Of a DNA stretch of 64,000 bases, positions 20,161 to 28,856 are shown one piece after another (the first letter of the stretch is position 1; every line of letters begins with the position of its first letter). A program made the translations under genes and the position numbers. A model generated the notes under the pieces. The model worked only from the letters and a program-made list of their open reading frames with translations. It searched no databases and was not told where the DNA came from. This stretch comes from Halalkalibacter urbisdiaboli. Its GTDB lineage: Bacteria; Bacillota; Bacilli; Bacillales; Bacillaceae_D. Location: positions 793,504 to 857,503 of the forward strand of contig NZ_MVJM01000003.1 of NCBI RefSeq assembly GCF_002156385.1, written 5' to 3'.

Positions 20161-20643
20161 ATGAAACAAGTGTCAACGCTCTTTTTAAAGATAGCTGTAA
20201 TCCTTATTGGAATTCCGATTCTTGCTTTGTGCATTTTTTTGGTGCCTGAGATAGCGAAATATGCTGCAGAATTGATTCCAAATATTGCTTTTATGAACTA
20301 TCTCGTTTTAGTCTATTTGTATGTAACGGCGATACCTTTTTACTTTGCTCTATATCAAGCTTTTAAACTTTTAAGCTTTATTGACAAGAACAAAGCTTTC
20401 TCGGAATTATCTGTAAGAGCTTTAAAAATTATAAAATACTGTGCAATCACAATCAGTGTCTTGTATGTGATAGGCATGCCACTCTTTTATCTCATAGCGG
20501 AGGTAGATGATGCCCCAGGTATTATAATAATTGGATTGGTCGTTATTTTTGCTTCAATGGTGATTGCGGTCTTTGCTGCTGTTCTTCAAAGGCTTTTACA
20601 AGAAGCCATCGATATAAAATCAGAGAATGACTTAATAGTCTGA
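20161..20643 (+). CDS. DUF2975 membrane protein (YoaS-like)
   Basis: 160 aa with four membrane helices (about 8-28, 45-68, 95-118, 123-148) and a short charged loop, the layout of DUF2975. The family is regularly paired with a tiny XRE regulator, as with YoaS and YozG in B. subtilis. Function unknown. ATG 20161 is 7 bp from GAGGTG; GTG 20152 lies inside that site. The stop codon TGA merges with the ribosome binding site of the next gene. Confidence 0.8.
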   Translation: MKQVSTLFLKIAVILIGIPILALCIFLVPEIAKYAAELIPNIAFMNYLVLVYLYVTAIPFYFALYQAFKLLSFIDKNKAFSELSVRALKIIKYCAITISVLYVIGMPLFYLIAEVDDAPGIIIIGLVVIFASMVIAVFAAVLQRLLQEAIDIKSENDLIV

Positions 20644-20653
20644 GGTGAATAAC

Positions 20654-20875
20654 ATGGCAATTATAATCAATATTGATGTGATGTTGGCAAAAAGGAAAAT
20701 GAGTGTTACAGAACTTTCTGAGAGGGTTGGAATCACGATGGCGAATCTTTCTATATTGAAAAATGGGAAAGCAAAGGCGATTCGATTATCAACTTTAGAG
20801 GCGATTTGCAAGGCTTTAGAATGTCAGCCTGGAGATATCTTAGAATACCGAAGTGATGATGGCACCGAAAATTAA
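20654..20875 (+). CDS. Small XRE/Cro-CI regulator (YozG-like)
   Basis: 73 aa, essentially one helix-turn-helix (LSERVGITMANLSILKNGKA) followed by the TLEAICKALECQPGDILEY segment typical of this compact HTH_26 type. GAGGTGA overlaps the stop of the preceding gene and lies 5 bp before ATG 20654, so translation is coupled. It probably controls its own operon. Confidence 0.85.
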   Translation: MAIIINIDVMLAKRKMSVTELSERVGITMANLSILKNGKAKAIRLSTLEAICKALECQPGDILEYRSDDGTEN

Positions 20876-20974
20876 ATAGGAAACATTGCAAGGTAAAGAA
20901 TGTTATTTGGTGGTGAACTAGCTATACTAAGCAGGACTTGCATCTATTTTAGAAAAAAATTGGAGGCAGAAATC

Positions 20975-21766
20975 ATGAGAGCACTAAAACAATTCGTTCG
21001 TTTTGGTTGGGAGCAGGCCTTATCATGTTTGTTTCCTGTCGTTATTTTTGCCTCTTTGGCTTTTACACAACTTATTCCTTTGCCCTTCCTACCACGGTAT
21101 GACTGGCTGCTCATCATCTGCCTTCTAATGCAGTGGTGGATGGTGAACTCTGGACTTGAAACACGGGATGAACTAAAGGTTATCACATTGTTCCACCTTA
21201 TTGGTCTTGCTCTTGAAATTTTCAAAGTACATATTGGCTCCTGGAGTTATCCAGAGGAAGGGTATTTCAAAATTTTTGGAGTGCCTTTATATAGCGGATT
21301 CATGTATGCAAGTGTAGCGAGTTATCTGTGCCAAGCGTGGAGAAGGTTTAAGGTTGAACTGGTTAAATGGCCATCGTTTTTGGTAGTTGTACCTCTTGCA
21401 GCTGCGATTTATTTGAACTTTTTTACCCACCATTATTGGATTGACGTCCGCTTTTGGTTATCTGGACTTGTCATGATCGTCTTTTGGCAATCATGGGTCA
21501 TATACGAGGTTAATGGAACTCGTTACCGTATGCCACTTGCACTTTCTTTTTTGCTTATCGGATTTTTTATATGGATAGCCGAAAATATCGCAACGTTCTT
21601 TGGAGCTTGGGAATATCCAAACCAAACCGATGCATGGAGTCTCGTTCATCTAGGAAAGGTGAGTTCATGGCTCTTATTAGTGATTGTTAGTTTCCTGATA
21701 GTAGCAACGTTAAAGCAGGTTAAGGGGAAAAATTCCATTAGGATAGCTACTAGTCAATTTTTATAA
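20975..21766 (+). CDS. DUF817 membrane protein (YoaT-like)
   Basis: 263 aa with seven or eight predicted membrane helices and the conserved W/H-rich stretches FKVHIGSWSYPEEGYFKIFG and FGAWEYPNQTDAW of DUF817. Function unknown. GGAGG lies 8 bp before ATG 20975; longer in-frame extensions lack a binding site. It sits 99 bp after the XRE gene. B. subtilis has yoaS, yozG and yoaT together, which supports the assignment. Confidence 0.8.
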   Translation: MRALKQFVRFGWEQALSCLFPVVIFASLAFTQLIPLPFLPRYDWLLIICLLMQWWMVNSGLETRDELKVITLFHLIGLALEIFKVHIGSWSYPEEGYFKIFGVPLYSGFMYASVASYLCQAWRRFKVELVKWPSFLVVVPLAAAIYLNFFTHHYWIDVRFWLSGLVMIVFWQSWVIYEVNGTRYRMPLALSFLLIGFFIWIAENIATFFGAWEYPNQTDAWSLVHLGKVSSWLLLVIVSFLIVATLKQVKGKNSIRIATSQFL

Positions 21767-21918
21767 CGGTTATGAACCCTCTTTAAAAAAGTCGGAGCAT
21801 GGGTTTCGATTTTTTAGATTTAATTTCTCCTAGTGCAAAAAAATCGAATAAGCTAAACAGAAAAAAGCAACGTTCGATTCTAAATTATTGATAATTATAT
21901 TTATTTCGAAAATAATGC

Positions 21919-21947
21919 TTGATTTTTATATGTTGGGATGGTATTAT
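21919..21947 (+). promoter_or_regulatory. Promoter of the SAM riboswitch transcript
   Basis: TTGATT (21919-21924), 17-bp spacer, TATTAT (21942-21947). Transcription would begin about 30 bp before the aptamer. Confidence 0.55.
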
Positions 21948-21986
21948 CAGTAAAAATAAAGTACTTAAATAAAAAATAGCAATAAA

Positions 21987-22105
21987 CTTCTTATCCAGAG
22001 TGGTAGAGGGACAGGCCCTATGAAACCCGGCAACCATCAAGTCAAAATAACGACTTGAACGGTGCTAATTCCTGCAAAGGTGATAACCTTTGAAAGATGA
22101 GAGGA
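21987..22105 (+). promoter_or_regulatory. SAM-I riboswitch (S-box) aptamer
   Basis: The S-box core is complete: TTATCCAGAGTGGTAGAGGGA, CCCTATGAAACCCGGCAACC, a variable stem (CAAGTC/GACTTG), GGTGCTAATTCCTGC, AAAGGTGATAACCTTT and closing GATGAGAG pairing with TTCTTATC. It binds S-adenosylmethionine and, in this class, turns off the downstream gene when SAM is high. Here that gene is an MsrA-like protein. Confidence 0.95.
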
Positions 22106-22119
22106 TGGTGTATATATAC

Positions 22120-22155
22120 AACCCTCTCTTTCATTTAAAGAGAGGGTTTTTTGCG
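22120..22155 (+). terminator. Riboswitch-controlled terminator
   Basis: AACCCTCTCTTT and AAAGAGAGGGTT form a 12-bp stem followed by TTTT. Its 5' half can pair instead with the GAGAGGATGG stretch after the aptamer, giving the usual antiterminator switch. Confidence 0.85.
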
Positions 22156-22193
22156 GTAAGAAGAGGTTTATTGCTCAGAAGGAGCGGATTTAA

Positions 22194-22568
22194 ATGGAAA
22201 GAGCTGTATTTGGTGCAAGTGAATTTTTTAGTAAAGAAGCTATTACTGGTTTTCGTGGTATTGAATGTGTTCGACTAGGACATTTAAGAGGAGCCAATGT
22301 TGAAATAGTAGAAATATGGTTTAATCCTTGGAAAGTAACGTATACTGAATTATTAGAGTTGTTTTTTGACTTACATGATGCAACATGTAGAGAGGGCCAT
22401 CGAAATAAAAATCAATCATTAATTTTCTTTTCTGACATTCATCAATTATCAGTTGCAAAACAAAAGAAAAATGAGCTTAATAATACATTTAAAGATGAAA
22501 TAATTACTGAAATTACTCCAATAAGAGAACATATTAATAGCTTAGAAGCGATAAAATTAATCTCTTAA
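22194..22568 (+). CDS. MsrA-like protein lacking the catalytic cysteine
   Basis: 124 aa. The fold region of peptide methionine sulfoxide reductase A is visible: VEIVEIWFNPWKVTYTELLE, then LFFDLHDATCR and NKNQSLIFFSD match the MsrA core (YEELLELFWEIHDPT; YRSAIFY). The hallmark GCFW is replaced by FGASEFF, with Glu10 where the nucleophilic Cys should be, and the loop with the YAGG and TGH motifs is shortened by about 25 residues. Classic MsrA activity is therefore unlikely. Remaining Cys are 25 and 65. AAGGAG is 9 bp before ATG 22194. SAM-I riboswitch upstream. Confidence 0.75.
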   Translation: MERAVFGASEFFSKEAITGFRGIECVRLGHLRGANVEIVEIWFNPWKVTYTELLELFFDLHDATCREGHRNKNQSLIFFSDIHQLSVAKQKKNELNNTFKDEIITEITPIREHINSLEAIKLIS

Positions 22569-22726
22569 TAAAACTTCCCAATAGGGTAGAATGTGTAGAA
22601 TTTGTTCTTAAACAATTTGGACTGGAGGTTAAAATGGGGAATCTCATCTTGTTTTAGTGCAGTGTTAAAAAAATATGAGTTGGAAAAGTAGGAAAATTAT
22701 GGTGAAAGAAACTGAAGTTAAATTTT

Positions 22727-22796
22727 GGTATGTATAACTGGCGTAACGTGGATAACCACGAGGGAGTACATACTTTATAGCCGTACGCCTGGGCAA
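22727..22796 (+). promoter_or_regulatory. ZTP riboswitch (pfl motif)
   Basis: P1 pairs GTATGTA (22728-22734) with TACATAC (22767-22773). ACTGGCG, a CGTGG-ATAA-CCACG hairpin and GAGGGAG precede GCCG and CGCCTGGGCA, the invariant ligand-binding end; GGCG (22740-22743) pairs with CGCC (22786-22789). The class senses ZTP/ZMP, the alarmone of low 10-formyl-THF, and turns genes on. The usual targets are purine and folate genes, not the hydrolase found here. Confidence 0.88.
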
Positions 22797-22826
22797 AGCA
22801 TATGAATTCATTTTCATATGCTTTTT
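22795..22826 (+). terminator. Terminator in the ZTP riboswitch expression platform
   Basis: AAAGCATATGAA (22795-22806) and TTCATATGCTTT (22813-22824) pair and a short T run follows. It directly abuts the GGGC of the aptamer, as expected for transcriptional control. Confidence 0.7.
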
Positions 22827-22847
22827 ATGATTATAGGGGGGATGTTT

Positions 22848-24158
22848 ATGGCTAGCACCAAAAAGTCAGTGGAATCTTTACAAAAGGAACTAGACGACTA
22901 TTGTACTGCGCTTTCGAAACTGGGGTATTTTAACGGTTCTGTTTTAGTAGCATTAGAGGGAACTGTATTTATTAACAAAGGGTTTGGAATGGCAAACATT
23001 GAACTTGAGGTAGTAAACACTTCAAAAACTATATTTGGGATTGGTTCTATATCAAAACAGTTTACAGCCGCAGCAATTTTAGTTTTACAGGAGAAAAACT
23101 TGATTCGTGTGACAGAACCAATCTCGAAATATTTGCCAGAATACCCTAATGGGGAAAAGATTACAATTCATCATTTATTAACACATTCTTCAGGAATACC
23201 TAATTATACAGAACTAAGTAATTTTGATGAAACAGTAAAGTTCCCAGTAACAATTGAAGAAAGAGTTAATTATTTCAAGGATGTGCCTCTCGTTTTTGAA
23301 CCAGGGGAAAGGTTTGAATATTGTAATTCTAATTATGCTCTTCTAACCTATATCATAGAAATAATAACAAATAGATCATTTGAATCTATTTTGAATGATA
23401 TTTTTTTCAATCCTTTAGGAATGAAACATACAGGTCGGTATGATTATAGAAAAATAATAAAAAATCGTGCATCAAGTTATGGATTATTAGGAGATATAGT
23501 GAATGCTGAATTTATGGATATGTCACATTTTTCTGGAGATGGGGGGTTATATTCCACAACAGAGGATTTATTTATTTGGGACCAAGCCCTTCACTCAGGA
23601 AAAATTCTACATAAAGAATCCTATTCTTTAATGACAACAATTCATGAAGCGAATTATGGATATGGTTTGATATTGTTTGAGGAACGGATTAGAAACAAAG
23701 CAAGAAAAGTAATAGCACATGGAGGAGGCATAAAAGGGTTTGTATGTGATTTTAGAAATTATATTGATGACAAACTCACCATTATTGTTCTTTCTAATTT
23801 TTTTACAACCCAATCTAGAAAAGTGGCAAATGCGTTAGCAAGGATTGTATTAAATGAGGAAGTATCTTTGCCTGATCAATTAGAAATGGTCCCACTTGTA
23901 TACCGATACGATCATTTTATAGGAGATTATAAAGTGTATGAAGGACCCTACAATACTTACTCGGTTTCTAGTAAAGATGGCAAATTATATATATCAAATG
24001 ACCTTAATTGGTATCGGGCTGAAATTATTCCTTATTCTCAAGAGGTAGAAGATATAAGCTTCTTTACGAAAGGAATAGAAGGAGGAAGTGTTACCTTTAA
24101 AAAGGGAGAAATTCATGTAAATGTATTTGGTATGTTGAGTAAAGCTACAAAAATATAA
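22848..24158 (+). CDS. Serine beta-lactamase-fold hydrolase (PBP4*/class C-like)
   Basis: 436 aa. The three active-site motifs of the beta-lactamase/PBP superfamily are present: SISK with Ser67 and Lys70, YCN near residue 157 (ERFEYCNSNYALL), and HGGG near 290. HHLLTHSSGIPNY and PLGMKHTG are typical of the esterase/D-aminopeptidase branch. A C-terminal beta domain follows from about 350. No signal peptide or membrane anchor is visible, so it appears cytosolic, which is unusual for the group. ATG 22848 is 6 bp from GGGGGG. A ZTP riboswitch lies upstream. Confidence 0.85.
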   Translation: MASTKKSVESLQKELDDYCTALSKLGYFNGSVLVALEGTVFINKGFGMANIELEVVNTSKTIFGIGSISKQFTAAAILVLQEKNLIRVTEPISKYLPEYPNGEKITIHHLLTHSSGIPNYTELSNFDETVKFPVTIEERVNYFKDVPLVFEPGERFEYCNSNYALLTYIIEIITNRSFESILNDIFFNPLGMKHTGRYDYRKIIKNRASSYGLLGDIVNAEFMDMSHFSGDGGLYSTTEDLFIWDQALHSGKILHKESYSLMTTIHEANYGYGLILFEERIRNKARKVIAHGGGIKGFVCDFRNYIDDKLTIIVLSNFFTTQSRKVANALARIVLNEEVSLPDQLEMVPLVYRYDHFIGDYKVYEGPYNTYSVSSKDGKLYISNDLNWYRAEIIPYSQEVEDISFFTKGIEGGSVTFKKGEIHVNVFGMLSKATKI

Positions 24159-24189
24159 TAGTTAGTTTGAGGTATGAGGAGGAATTGTA

Positions 24190-24766
24190 TTGAAACAGGG
24201 GAAAATAATTATATTAAATGGTACATCAAGTTCTGGAAAAACTACATTGGCAAAGTCGTTAGAAAAGGTTATGGATGAACCTTATGTTTATGTATCTCTT
24301 GATGATTTGTTAGAACCAGTTACTAATTTATATTTTACAAACGTACCCCAAAGTGAGGAATTGGGTAAAGCTGGTCAAATGATTGTTCCAAAAAGTTATA
24401 TCATTAATGCATAATACAATAGCAGCCCTAGCGCTGGTTGGACAAAATGTAATAGTTGATCATGTTATTAACGATAAAAAACACTTGGTAGAATGTCTTG
24501 AACTATTATCAACTTATCCTGTTACTTTTGTAAAAGTGCACTGTCCAATTGAAGAACTTGAAAGAAGAGAACAAGAGCGTGGAGACCGACCAGTTGGACT
24601 TGCTAAATCACAAATGGAAAGTGTACACGCTAATAGAGAGTATGATTTGACGGTTGATACCTCTAAGTTTAATTCACAGGAATGTGCTTTACAAATCAAA
24701 AGGGGACAGATTATAACTCCTAGTGGTTCTTTTGTTCACATGAAAAATAGTCTTTCAAGTGTTTAA
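24190..24766 (+). pseudogene. Frameshifted chloramphenicol-phosphotransferase-like kinase
   Basis: The first frame (TTG 24190 with GAGGAGG upstream) gives a P-loop kinase start, IILNGTSSSGKTTLAKSLE, then stops at 24414. The continuation is in another frame: HNTIAALALVGQNVIVDHV and CPIEELERREQERGDRPVGLA to 24766, both typical of CPT-like proteins. The frame must change between about 24383 and 24414. Either the gene is broken or one base is misread. Joined, the product would be about 190 aa, near the family size. Substrate unknown. Confidence 0.75.
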
Positions 24767-24847
24767 GTTTCAAACAAGAAGTAAGTAGGTTATGGACGAT
24801 TATACTTAAAGTAACGAGTACTTTAGTTGAACAAGAAATAGGTAAAG

Positions 24848-24879
24848 GAATGTCCCATAATGGGGGCATTCTTTTTTTC
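24848..24879 (+). terminator. Terminator after the phosphotransferase pseudogene
   Basis: GAATGTCCC ATAATG GGGGCATTC followed by seven T. Confidence 0.8.
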
Positions 24880-25202
24880 TAGAAAATAACTTACTTAAAA
24901 ATGCCCGAAATAATAAGTGTTCAGTTTTATCGAGCAAAAACTGTTCGGTTTAGTCTAGCAGTTACAGCTTTATATGATTTGGATCGAAAACGGAATAATC
25001 GACATGGTTTATGCTATGTCTATTTCTAAACATAAAAAACTAAGCTTTTTACAGTATAAACTAAATTTTTACAGGTGGGCTAATAAGGGATGCCTTGATA
25101 AGATCACTAATGAAATCGCTTTTATTAGTATTTTTGGAAGGTGGTGGGAATTAGCGTCGTAGTAAGACTATATGTAAGTTAACTAAAAAGGAGGAATTCA
25201 AA
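24880..25202. other. Intergenic region before the xylanase gene, no gene seen
   Basis: AT-rich. A 62-codon frame at 24974-25162 has no ribosome binding site and no recognisable family, so I do not call it. The last bases hold AAAGGAGG, the binding site of the xylanase gene. No clear cre match is visible. Confidence 0.5.
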
Positions 25203-26282
25203 ATGAAGAAAAAAAGAATGAGGTTACTTTTAGCTATTTTAATTTGTTTTGCAATTACATTGCCTTCAGTAAACGTACATGCGGCGGTCACCAGCAATGA
25301 AACTGGCACTCATGATGGCTACGACTATGAATTTTGGAAGGATAGCGGTGGGTCCGGAAGTATGACTCTCAATAGTGGTGGTACTTTTAGTGCCGAGTGG
25401 AGTAATGTCAATAATATATTATTCCGTAAAGGAAAGAAATTTGACGAGACCCAGACACACCAGCAAATCGGAAACATATCAATAAACTACGGTGCCAATT
25501 TCCAACCAAACGGTAATTCATATTTAACTGTCTATGGGTGGGCGGTTGATCCACTTGTTGAATTTTACATCGTCGATAGCTGGGGGAGTTATCGACCGAC
25601 TGGTACGCATAAGGGCACGATTAACGTTGACGGGGGCACATATGATATATATGAGACTACTCGAACCAACCAACCTTCCATTAAAGGCACTGCGACTTTT
25701 AAGCAGTATTGGAGTGTCCGTACATCGAAACGCACGAGCGGAACTATATCTGTTAGCGAACACTTTAAAGCGTGGGAAAGTTTAGGAATGACAATGGGTA
25801 AGATGTATGAAGTCGCGCTTACGGTAGAGGGCTATCAAAGTAGTGGAAGTGCTGATGTGTATAGTAATACACTTACAATCGGTGGTAGCACCAGCGGCAA
25901 TGGCGGCGGTAGCGAAAGTAGCACTACGAGAGTGGAAGCCGAGAGTATGAATAAAAGCGGTCAGCACACAGGGAATATCAGCTCGCCGTTCAACGGAGTC
26001 GCTTTATACGCCAACAATGATTCAGTCAAATACACGCAGTATTTCGCGAGCGGCACCCATAGTTTTTCACTCCGTGGCGCTTCGAATAATTCCAATATGG
26101 CCAGAGTCGACTTAAAAATCGGCGGTCAGACGAAAGGTACCTTCTACTTTGGCGGGAGCTCTCCTGCGGTCTATACCCTAGACAATGTCAGCCATGGAAC
26201 TGGAAATCAAGAGATTGAGCTCGTTGTAACAGCCGATGACGGAACATGGGATGCTTTTATTGATTATTTGGAGATCAAGTAA
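25203..26282 (+). CDS. Secreted endo-1,4-beta-xylanase, GH11 with CBM36-like domain
   Basis: 359 aa. Signal peptide 1-27 (cleavage near VHA-AV). The GH11 jelly roll spans about 30-228, with the nucleophile Glu in [17 protein letters not shown] and the acid/base Glu in [14 protein letters not shown] Gly/Ser linker ([12 protein letters not shown]) leads to a calcium-dependent xylan-binding CBM36-like module (about 240-359, [25 protein letters not shown]). The layout resembles xylanase J of alkaliphilic Bacillus 41M-1. From codon 35 on, the gene is clearly richer in G and C than its neighbours, suggesting acquisition by transfer. Confidence 0.93.
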   Translation: MKKKRMRLLLAILICFAITLPSVNVHAAVTSNETGTHDGYDYEFWKDSGGSGSMTLNSGGTFSAEWSNVNNILFRKGKKFDETQTHQQIGNISINYGANFQPNGNSYLTVYGWAVDPLVEFYIVDSWGSYRPTGTHKGTINVDGGTYDIYETTRTNQPSIKGTATFKQYWSVRTSKRTSGTISVSEHFKAWESLGMTMGKMYEVALTVEGYQSSGSADVYSNTLTIGGSTSGNGGGSESSTTRVEAESMNKSGQHTGNISSPFNGVALYANNDSVKYTQYFASGTHSFSLRGASNNSNMARVDLKIGGQTKGTFYFGGSSPAVYTLDNVSHGTGNQEIELVVTADDGTWDAFIDYLEIK

Positions 26283-26327
26283 AATCCGATGAGTTTTTGA
26301 TTGAATTCTAATCGTTTTTTCAAACAG

Positions 26328-26361
26328 AATCCTGGCGGGGATCTTCACCGCCGGGATTTTT
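26328..26361 (+). terminator. Terminator after the xylanase gene
   Basis: AATCCTGGCGG and CCGCCGGGATT pair (one bulge or mismatch) and TTT follows. Confidence 0.8.
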
Positions 26362-26396
26362 GTGGGTATCCCCAGTATGAGTGAGATCTGTTAGGT

Positions 26397-26404
26397 GAGA
26401 AGGG
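26397..26404 (+). other. SpoIIIE recognition sequence (SRS)
   Basis: GAGAAGGG on the + strand, left of dif. SRS octamers guide the DNA pump SpoIIIE/SftA towards the terminus; this orientation agrees with dif at 30 kb. One 8-mer can occur by chance. Confidence 0.35.
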
Positions 26405-26449
26405 ATATTTTTTGCAATATAATTTTAAAGAGATGACACTTTTTGCATA

Positions 26450-26863
26450 TCATTTTATAATTAAAACTGCACAATTTGCTCGCTTTGCAACTTTGTGACT
26501 AACACTTCCCAACACTAGCTCCTGTAATCGGTTACGACCTCTACTACCGAGTACAACCATTTCAAACTGATTATCATTCGCATGTTTTACAATCGTTGGT
26601 CCAGGTTCTCCTCGTAAAAATTCAACTTCATATTTAATCTCAGCAGCTTTAACCTTTTCTTCAGTTGGCTTTATTTTTTCTTTCCTTTTCTCTTGAGCTC
26701 CAATGGTATTCCAGTTGTTAAGTACATCTGATTTTGAACTATCAATGACATACACAATATGAACAACTGTATTTGGATCACATTTTGCTATTTCAATTGC
26801 TTTTTCAGTTGCTCGAAGCGCGTGTTCCGAGCCATCGGTTGCTAATAATATTTTTTTGAACAT
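26450..26863 (-). CDS. Universal stress protein, UspA family
   Basis: 137 aa single Usp domain: ILLATDGSEHALRATEKAIE at the start, HIVYVID, and the nucleotide-binding signature VVLGSRGRNRLQELVLGSVS-HKV near residues 104-128. ATP-binding Usp type. It lies 40 bp downstream of the SulP gene on the same strand. SulP and Usp genes are often paired, so it probably modulates or reports on the transporter. Confidence 0.9.
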   Translation of the reverse strand: MFKKILLATDGSEHALRATEKAIEIAKCDPNTVVHIVYVIDSSKSDVLNNWNTIGAQEKRKEKIKPTEEKVKAAEIKYEVEFLRGEPGPTIVKHANDNQFEMVVLGSRGRNRLQELVLGSVSHKVAKRANCAVLIIK

Positions 26864-26902
26864 AACTTCACCCCTTTTTAATTAGTAACATGTCAGCTAG
26901 AA

Positions 26903-28351
26903 TTAATGACCGCTTAATCTATGTCGCAGCTTATTTACTAAAAGGCTACTTGCCTCATTTAAACCAGTGATCGTAACAGTTGTCCCATTTTCCTCAAATT
27001 TTGAAATGATTTTCTCCATACCAGCTACTCCTGAATCATCCCAAATATGAGCATGGGTTAAATTAAGCTCAACTTCTTTTATGTTTTCTTTAAAGTCAAA
27101 ATAATCAACGGTATCCGTAACAGAGGCAAAAAACAATTGGCCGATAATAAAATAGGTTCTTTTTTCTTTCTTATCATCTAATTCACTTTCTATACTTATT
27201 TTTGAAATTTTTGATACAAAGAAAATAGCACTTAACAAAATCCCTGCGAAAACACCTTTTGAGAGGTCATGTGTATAAACTACTACTACTACTGTAACAA
27301 TCATTACAATCGCGTCAGTAGCAGGAACGATTCTTAGCGTTTTTAGAGAATTCCAATCAAATGTACTAATTGAAACCATAACCATTACCCCAGCTAGTGC
27401 TGCCATCGGAATTTGGACGACAATGTTTCCTAATAGAATGATTAAAATAATTAAAAATACACCAGCAACGAGAGTGGATAATCTTCCTCTTCCGCCTGAT
27501 TTTACATTTATGACTGATTGTCCAATCATTGCACAACCTGCCATACCTCCAAAACAACCCGTAACAATATTTGCTATACCTTGCCCACTACTTTCTTGAT
27601 TTTTATTACTGCCAGTGTCCGTCATGTCATCTACTATTGCAGCTGTAAGAAGGGATTCAAGAATACCGACAACCGTTAAAGCTAATGCGTATGGAAAAAT
27701 AATAACTAACGTTTCATACGTTAAAGGTATTTGTGGTAATAGGAACACTGGTAAGGATTGTGTTAAAGTTCCCATATCTCCAACCGTAAAAACAGTAAGA
27801 CCTGAATACATTGTAAAGGCAGTTACTACAACAATTGCAACAAGAGTAGAAGGGACTGCTTTTGTAAGGTAGGGAAATAAATAAATAATCGCGAGTGTTA
27901 CTGCCGCAATAGCTAAAACAACCCAACCTTGCCCAAATAAATGCGGGATTTGTGATGTGAAAATAAGTATCGCTAATGCATTTACAAACCCAACCATTAC
28001 AGACCGAGGAATAAATTTCATATAACGAGCGAGCTTCAATAGACCAAAAATGATTTGTAATATCCCGGTTAGAATCGTTGCTGCTAACAAATATTCTAGG
28101 CCGTGTTGTGCAACAAGGTCTATCATGAGCAAAGCCATCGCACCTGTAGCGGCAGAGATCATACCAGGTCTTCCTCCGACAAATGCAATTACGACAGGGA
28201 TTAGAAATGAAGAATATAGACCAACCATTGGGTCTACCCCTGCAATAATTGAAAAGGCAATCGCTTCTGGAATTAAGGCAAGAGAAACGACAATTCCAGC
28301 TAGTATATCTCCCCGTATATTGCCGAACCACTCATTTTTAATCGTATCCAT
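26903..28351 (-). CDS. SulP-family anion transporter (YvdB-like)
   Basis: 482 aa. About ten to twelve membrane helices with the SulP signature ([40 protein letters not shown]) and a C-terminal STAS domain (about 395-482). Likely carries sulfate or bicarbonate in symport with Na+ or H+; the ion cannot be decided from the sequence. ATG 28351 lies 5 bp from AAAGGGTGG; GTG 28360 overlaps that site. Cotranscribed with the Usp gene. Confidence 0.88.
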   Translation of the reverse strand: MDTIKNEWFGNIRGDILAGIVVSLALIPEAIAFSIIAGVDPMVGLYSSFLIPVVIAFVGGRPGMISAATGAMALLMIDLVAQHGLEYLLAATILTGILQIIFGLLKLARYMKFIPRSVMVGFVNALAILIFTSQIPHLFGQGWVVLAIAAVTLAIIYLFPYLTKAVPSTLVAIVVVTAFTMYSGLTVFTVGDMGTLTQSLPVFLLPQIPLTYETLVIIFPYALALTVVGILESLLTAAIVDDMTDTGSNKNQESSGQGIANIVTGCFGGMAGCAMIGQSVINVKSGGRGRLSTLVAGVFLIILIILLGNIVVQIPMAALAGVMVMVSISTFDWNSLKTLRIVPATDAIVMIVTVVVVVYTHDLSKGVFAGILLSAIFFVSKISKISIESELDDKKEKRTYFIIGQLFFASVTDTVDYFDFKENIKEVELNLTHAHIWDDSGVAGMEKIISKFEENGTTVTITGLNEASSLLVNKLRHRLSGH

Positions 28352-28434
28352 ATCAACCACCCTTTAAGTATTTGTTCTCTTAGGGTAGGAGAAATGTTCC
28401 TATTTTATCAAAGTAAAATACTGGGTTGGTTTGA

Positions 28435-28701
28435 ATGGAACATGTACAACATTACTATGATTTAGGAAACGATTTATATGAGCTTTGGTTGGATGAAACA
28501 AATGTGTTACTCTTATGCTTCCTTTAAAACTCCTGAAGATTCTCTATATCAAGCGCAGTTATATAAAATTGACCAAATATTTAAAAAAATAAGTTTAAAC
28601 TCGGTGAAAGACTCTTACAAGCAAGTGCTTTTTTTAGGAATGGTGTATTGAATAAGTATCAAATTGTATTTCAAAAGCGGAAAATAACAATATTGAAATG
28701 A
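28435..28701 (+). pseudogene. Remnant of a cyclopropane-fatty-acyl-phospholipid synthase-like gene
   Basis: Reading with two frame changes gives HVQHYYDLGNDLYELWLDE, then TMCYSYASFKTPEDSLYQAQ, LYKIDQIFKKISLNS and GERLL. This is the conserved N-terminal start of the methyltransferase part of CFA synthases. The sequence then jumps to VLNKYQIVFQK and stops, so most of the Rossmann domain is missing. Breaks lie near 28504 (one extra base) and 28606 (one base lost). The gene is dead. Confidence 0.75.
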
Positions 28702-28856
28702 CTAAGGGACTATTTGTATTGAAATGAAAATAGCTACGAATCATCTTGTAAATGAAGGAAGAACGAATGGTCCGATAACAACAAAGCCATTGCCACCTGG
28801 TTTGATATCGAGTGGCAATGGCTATCGTTTATTTGATGGGGAAAGGTCATTCATAT

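Noticed and set aside
20900-20974. Longer N-terminus for the DUF817 protein
   Set aside because: GGAGG sits directly before ATG 20975, and the upstream extension is not membrane-like.
22090-22278. 62-codon frame on + over the SAM riboswitch terminator
   Set aside because: It covers the aptamer end and terminator stem and has no binding site.
24974-25162. 62-codon frame before the xylanase gene
   Set aside because: No ribosome binding site, no family and AT-rich composition.
27714-28331. 205-codon frame on - inside the SulP gene
   Set aside because: Wrong frame of a well-conserved transporter; the Cys/Tyr-rich product is not protein-like.
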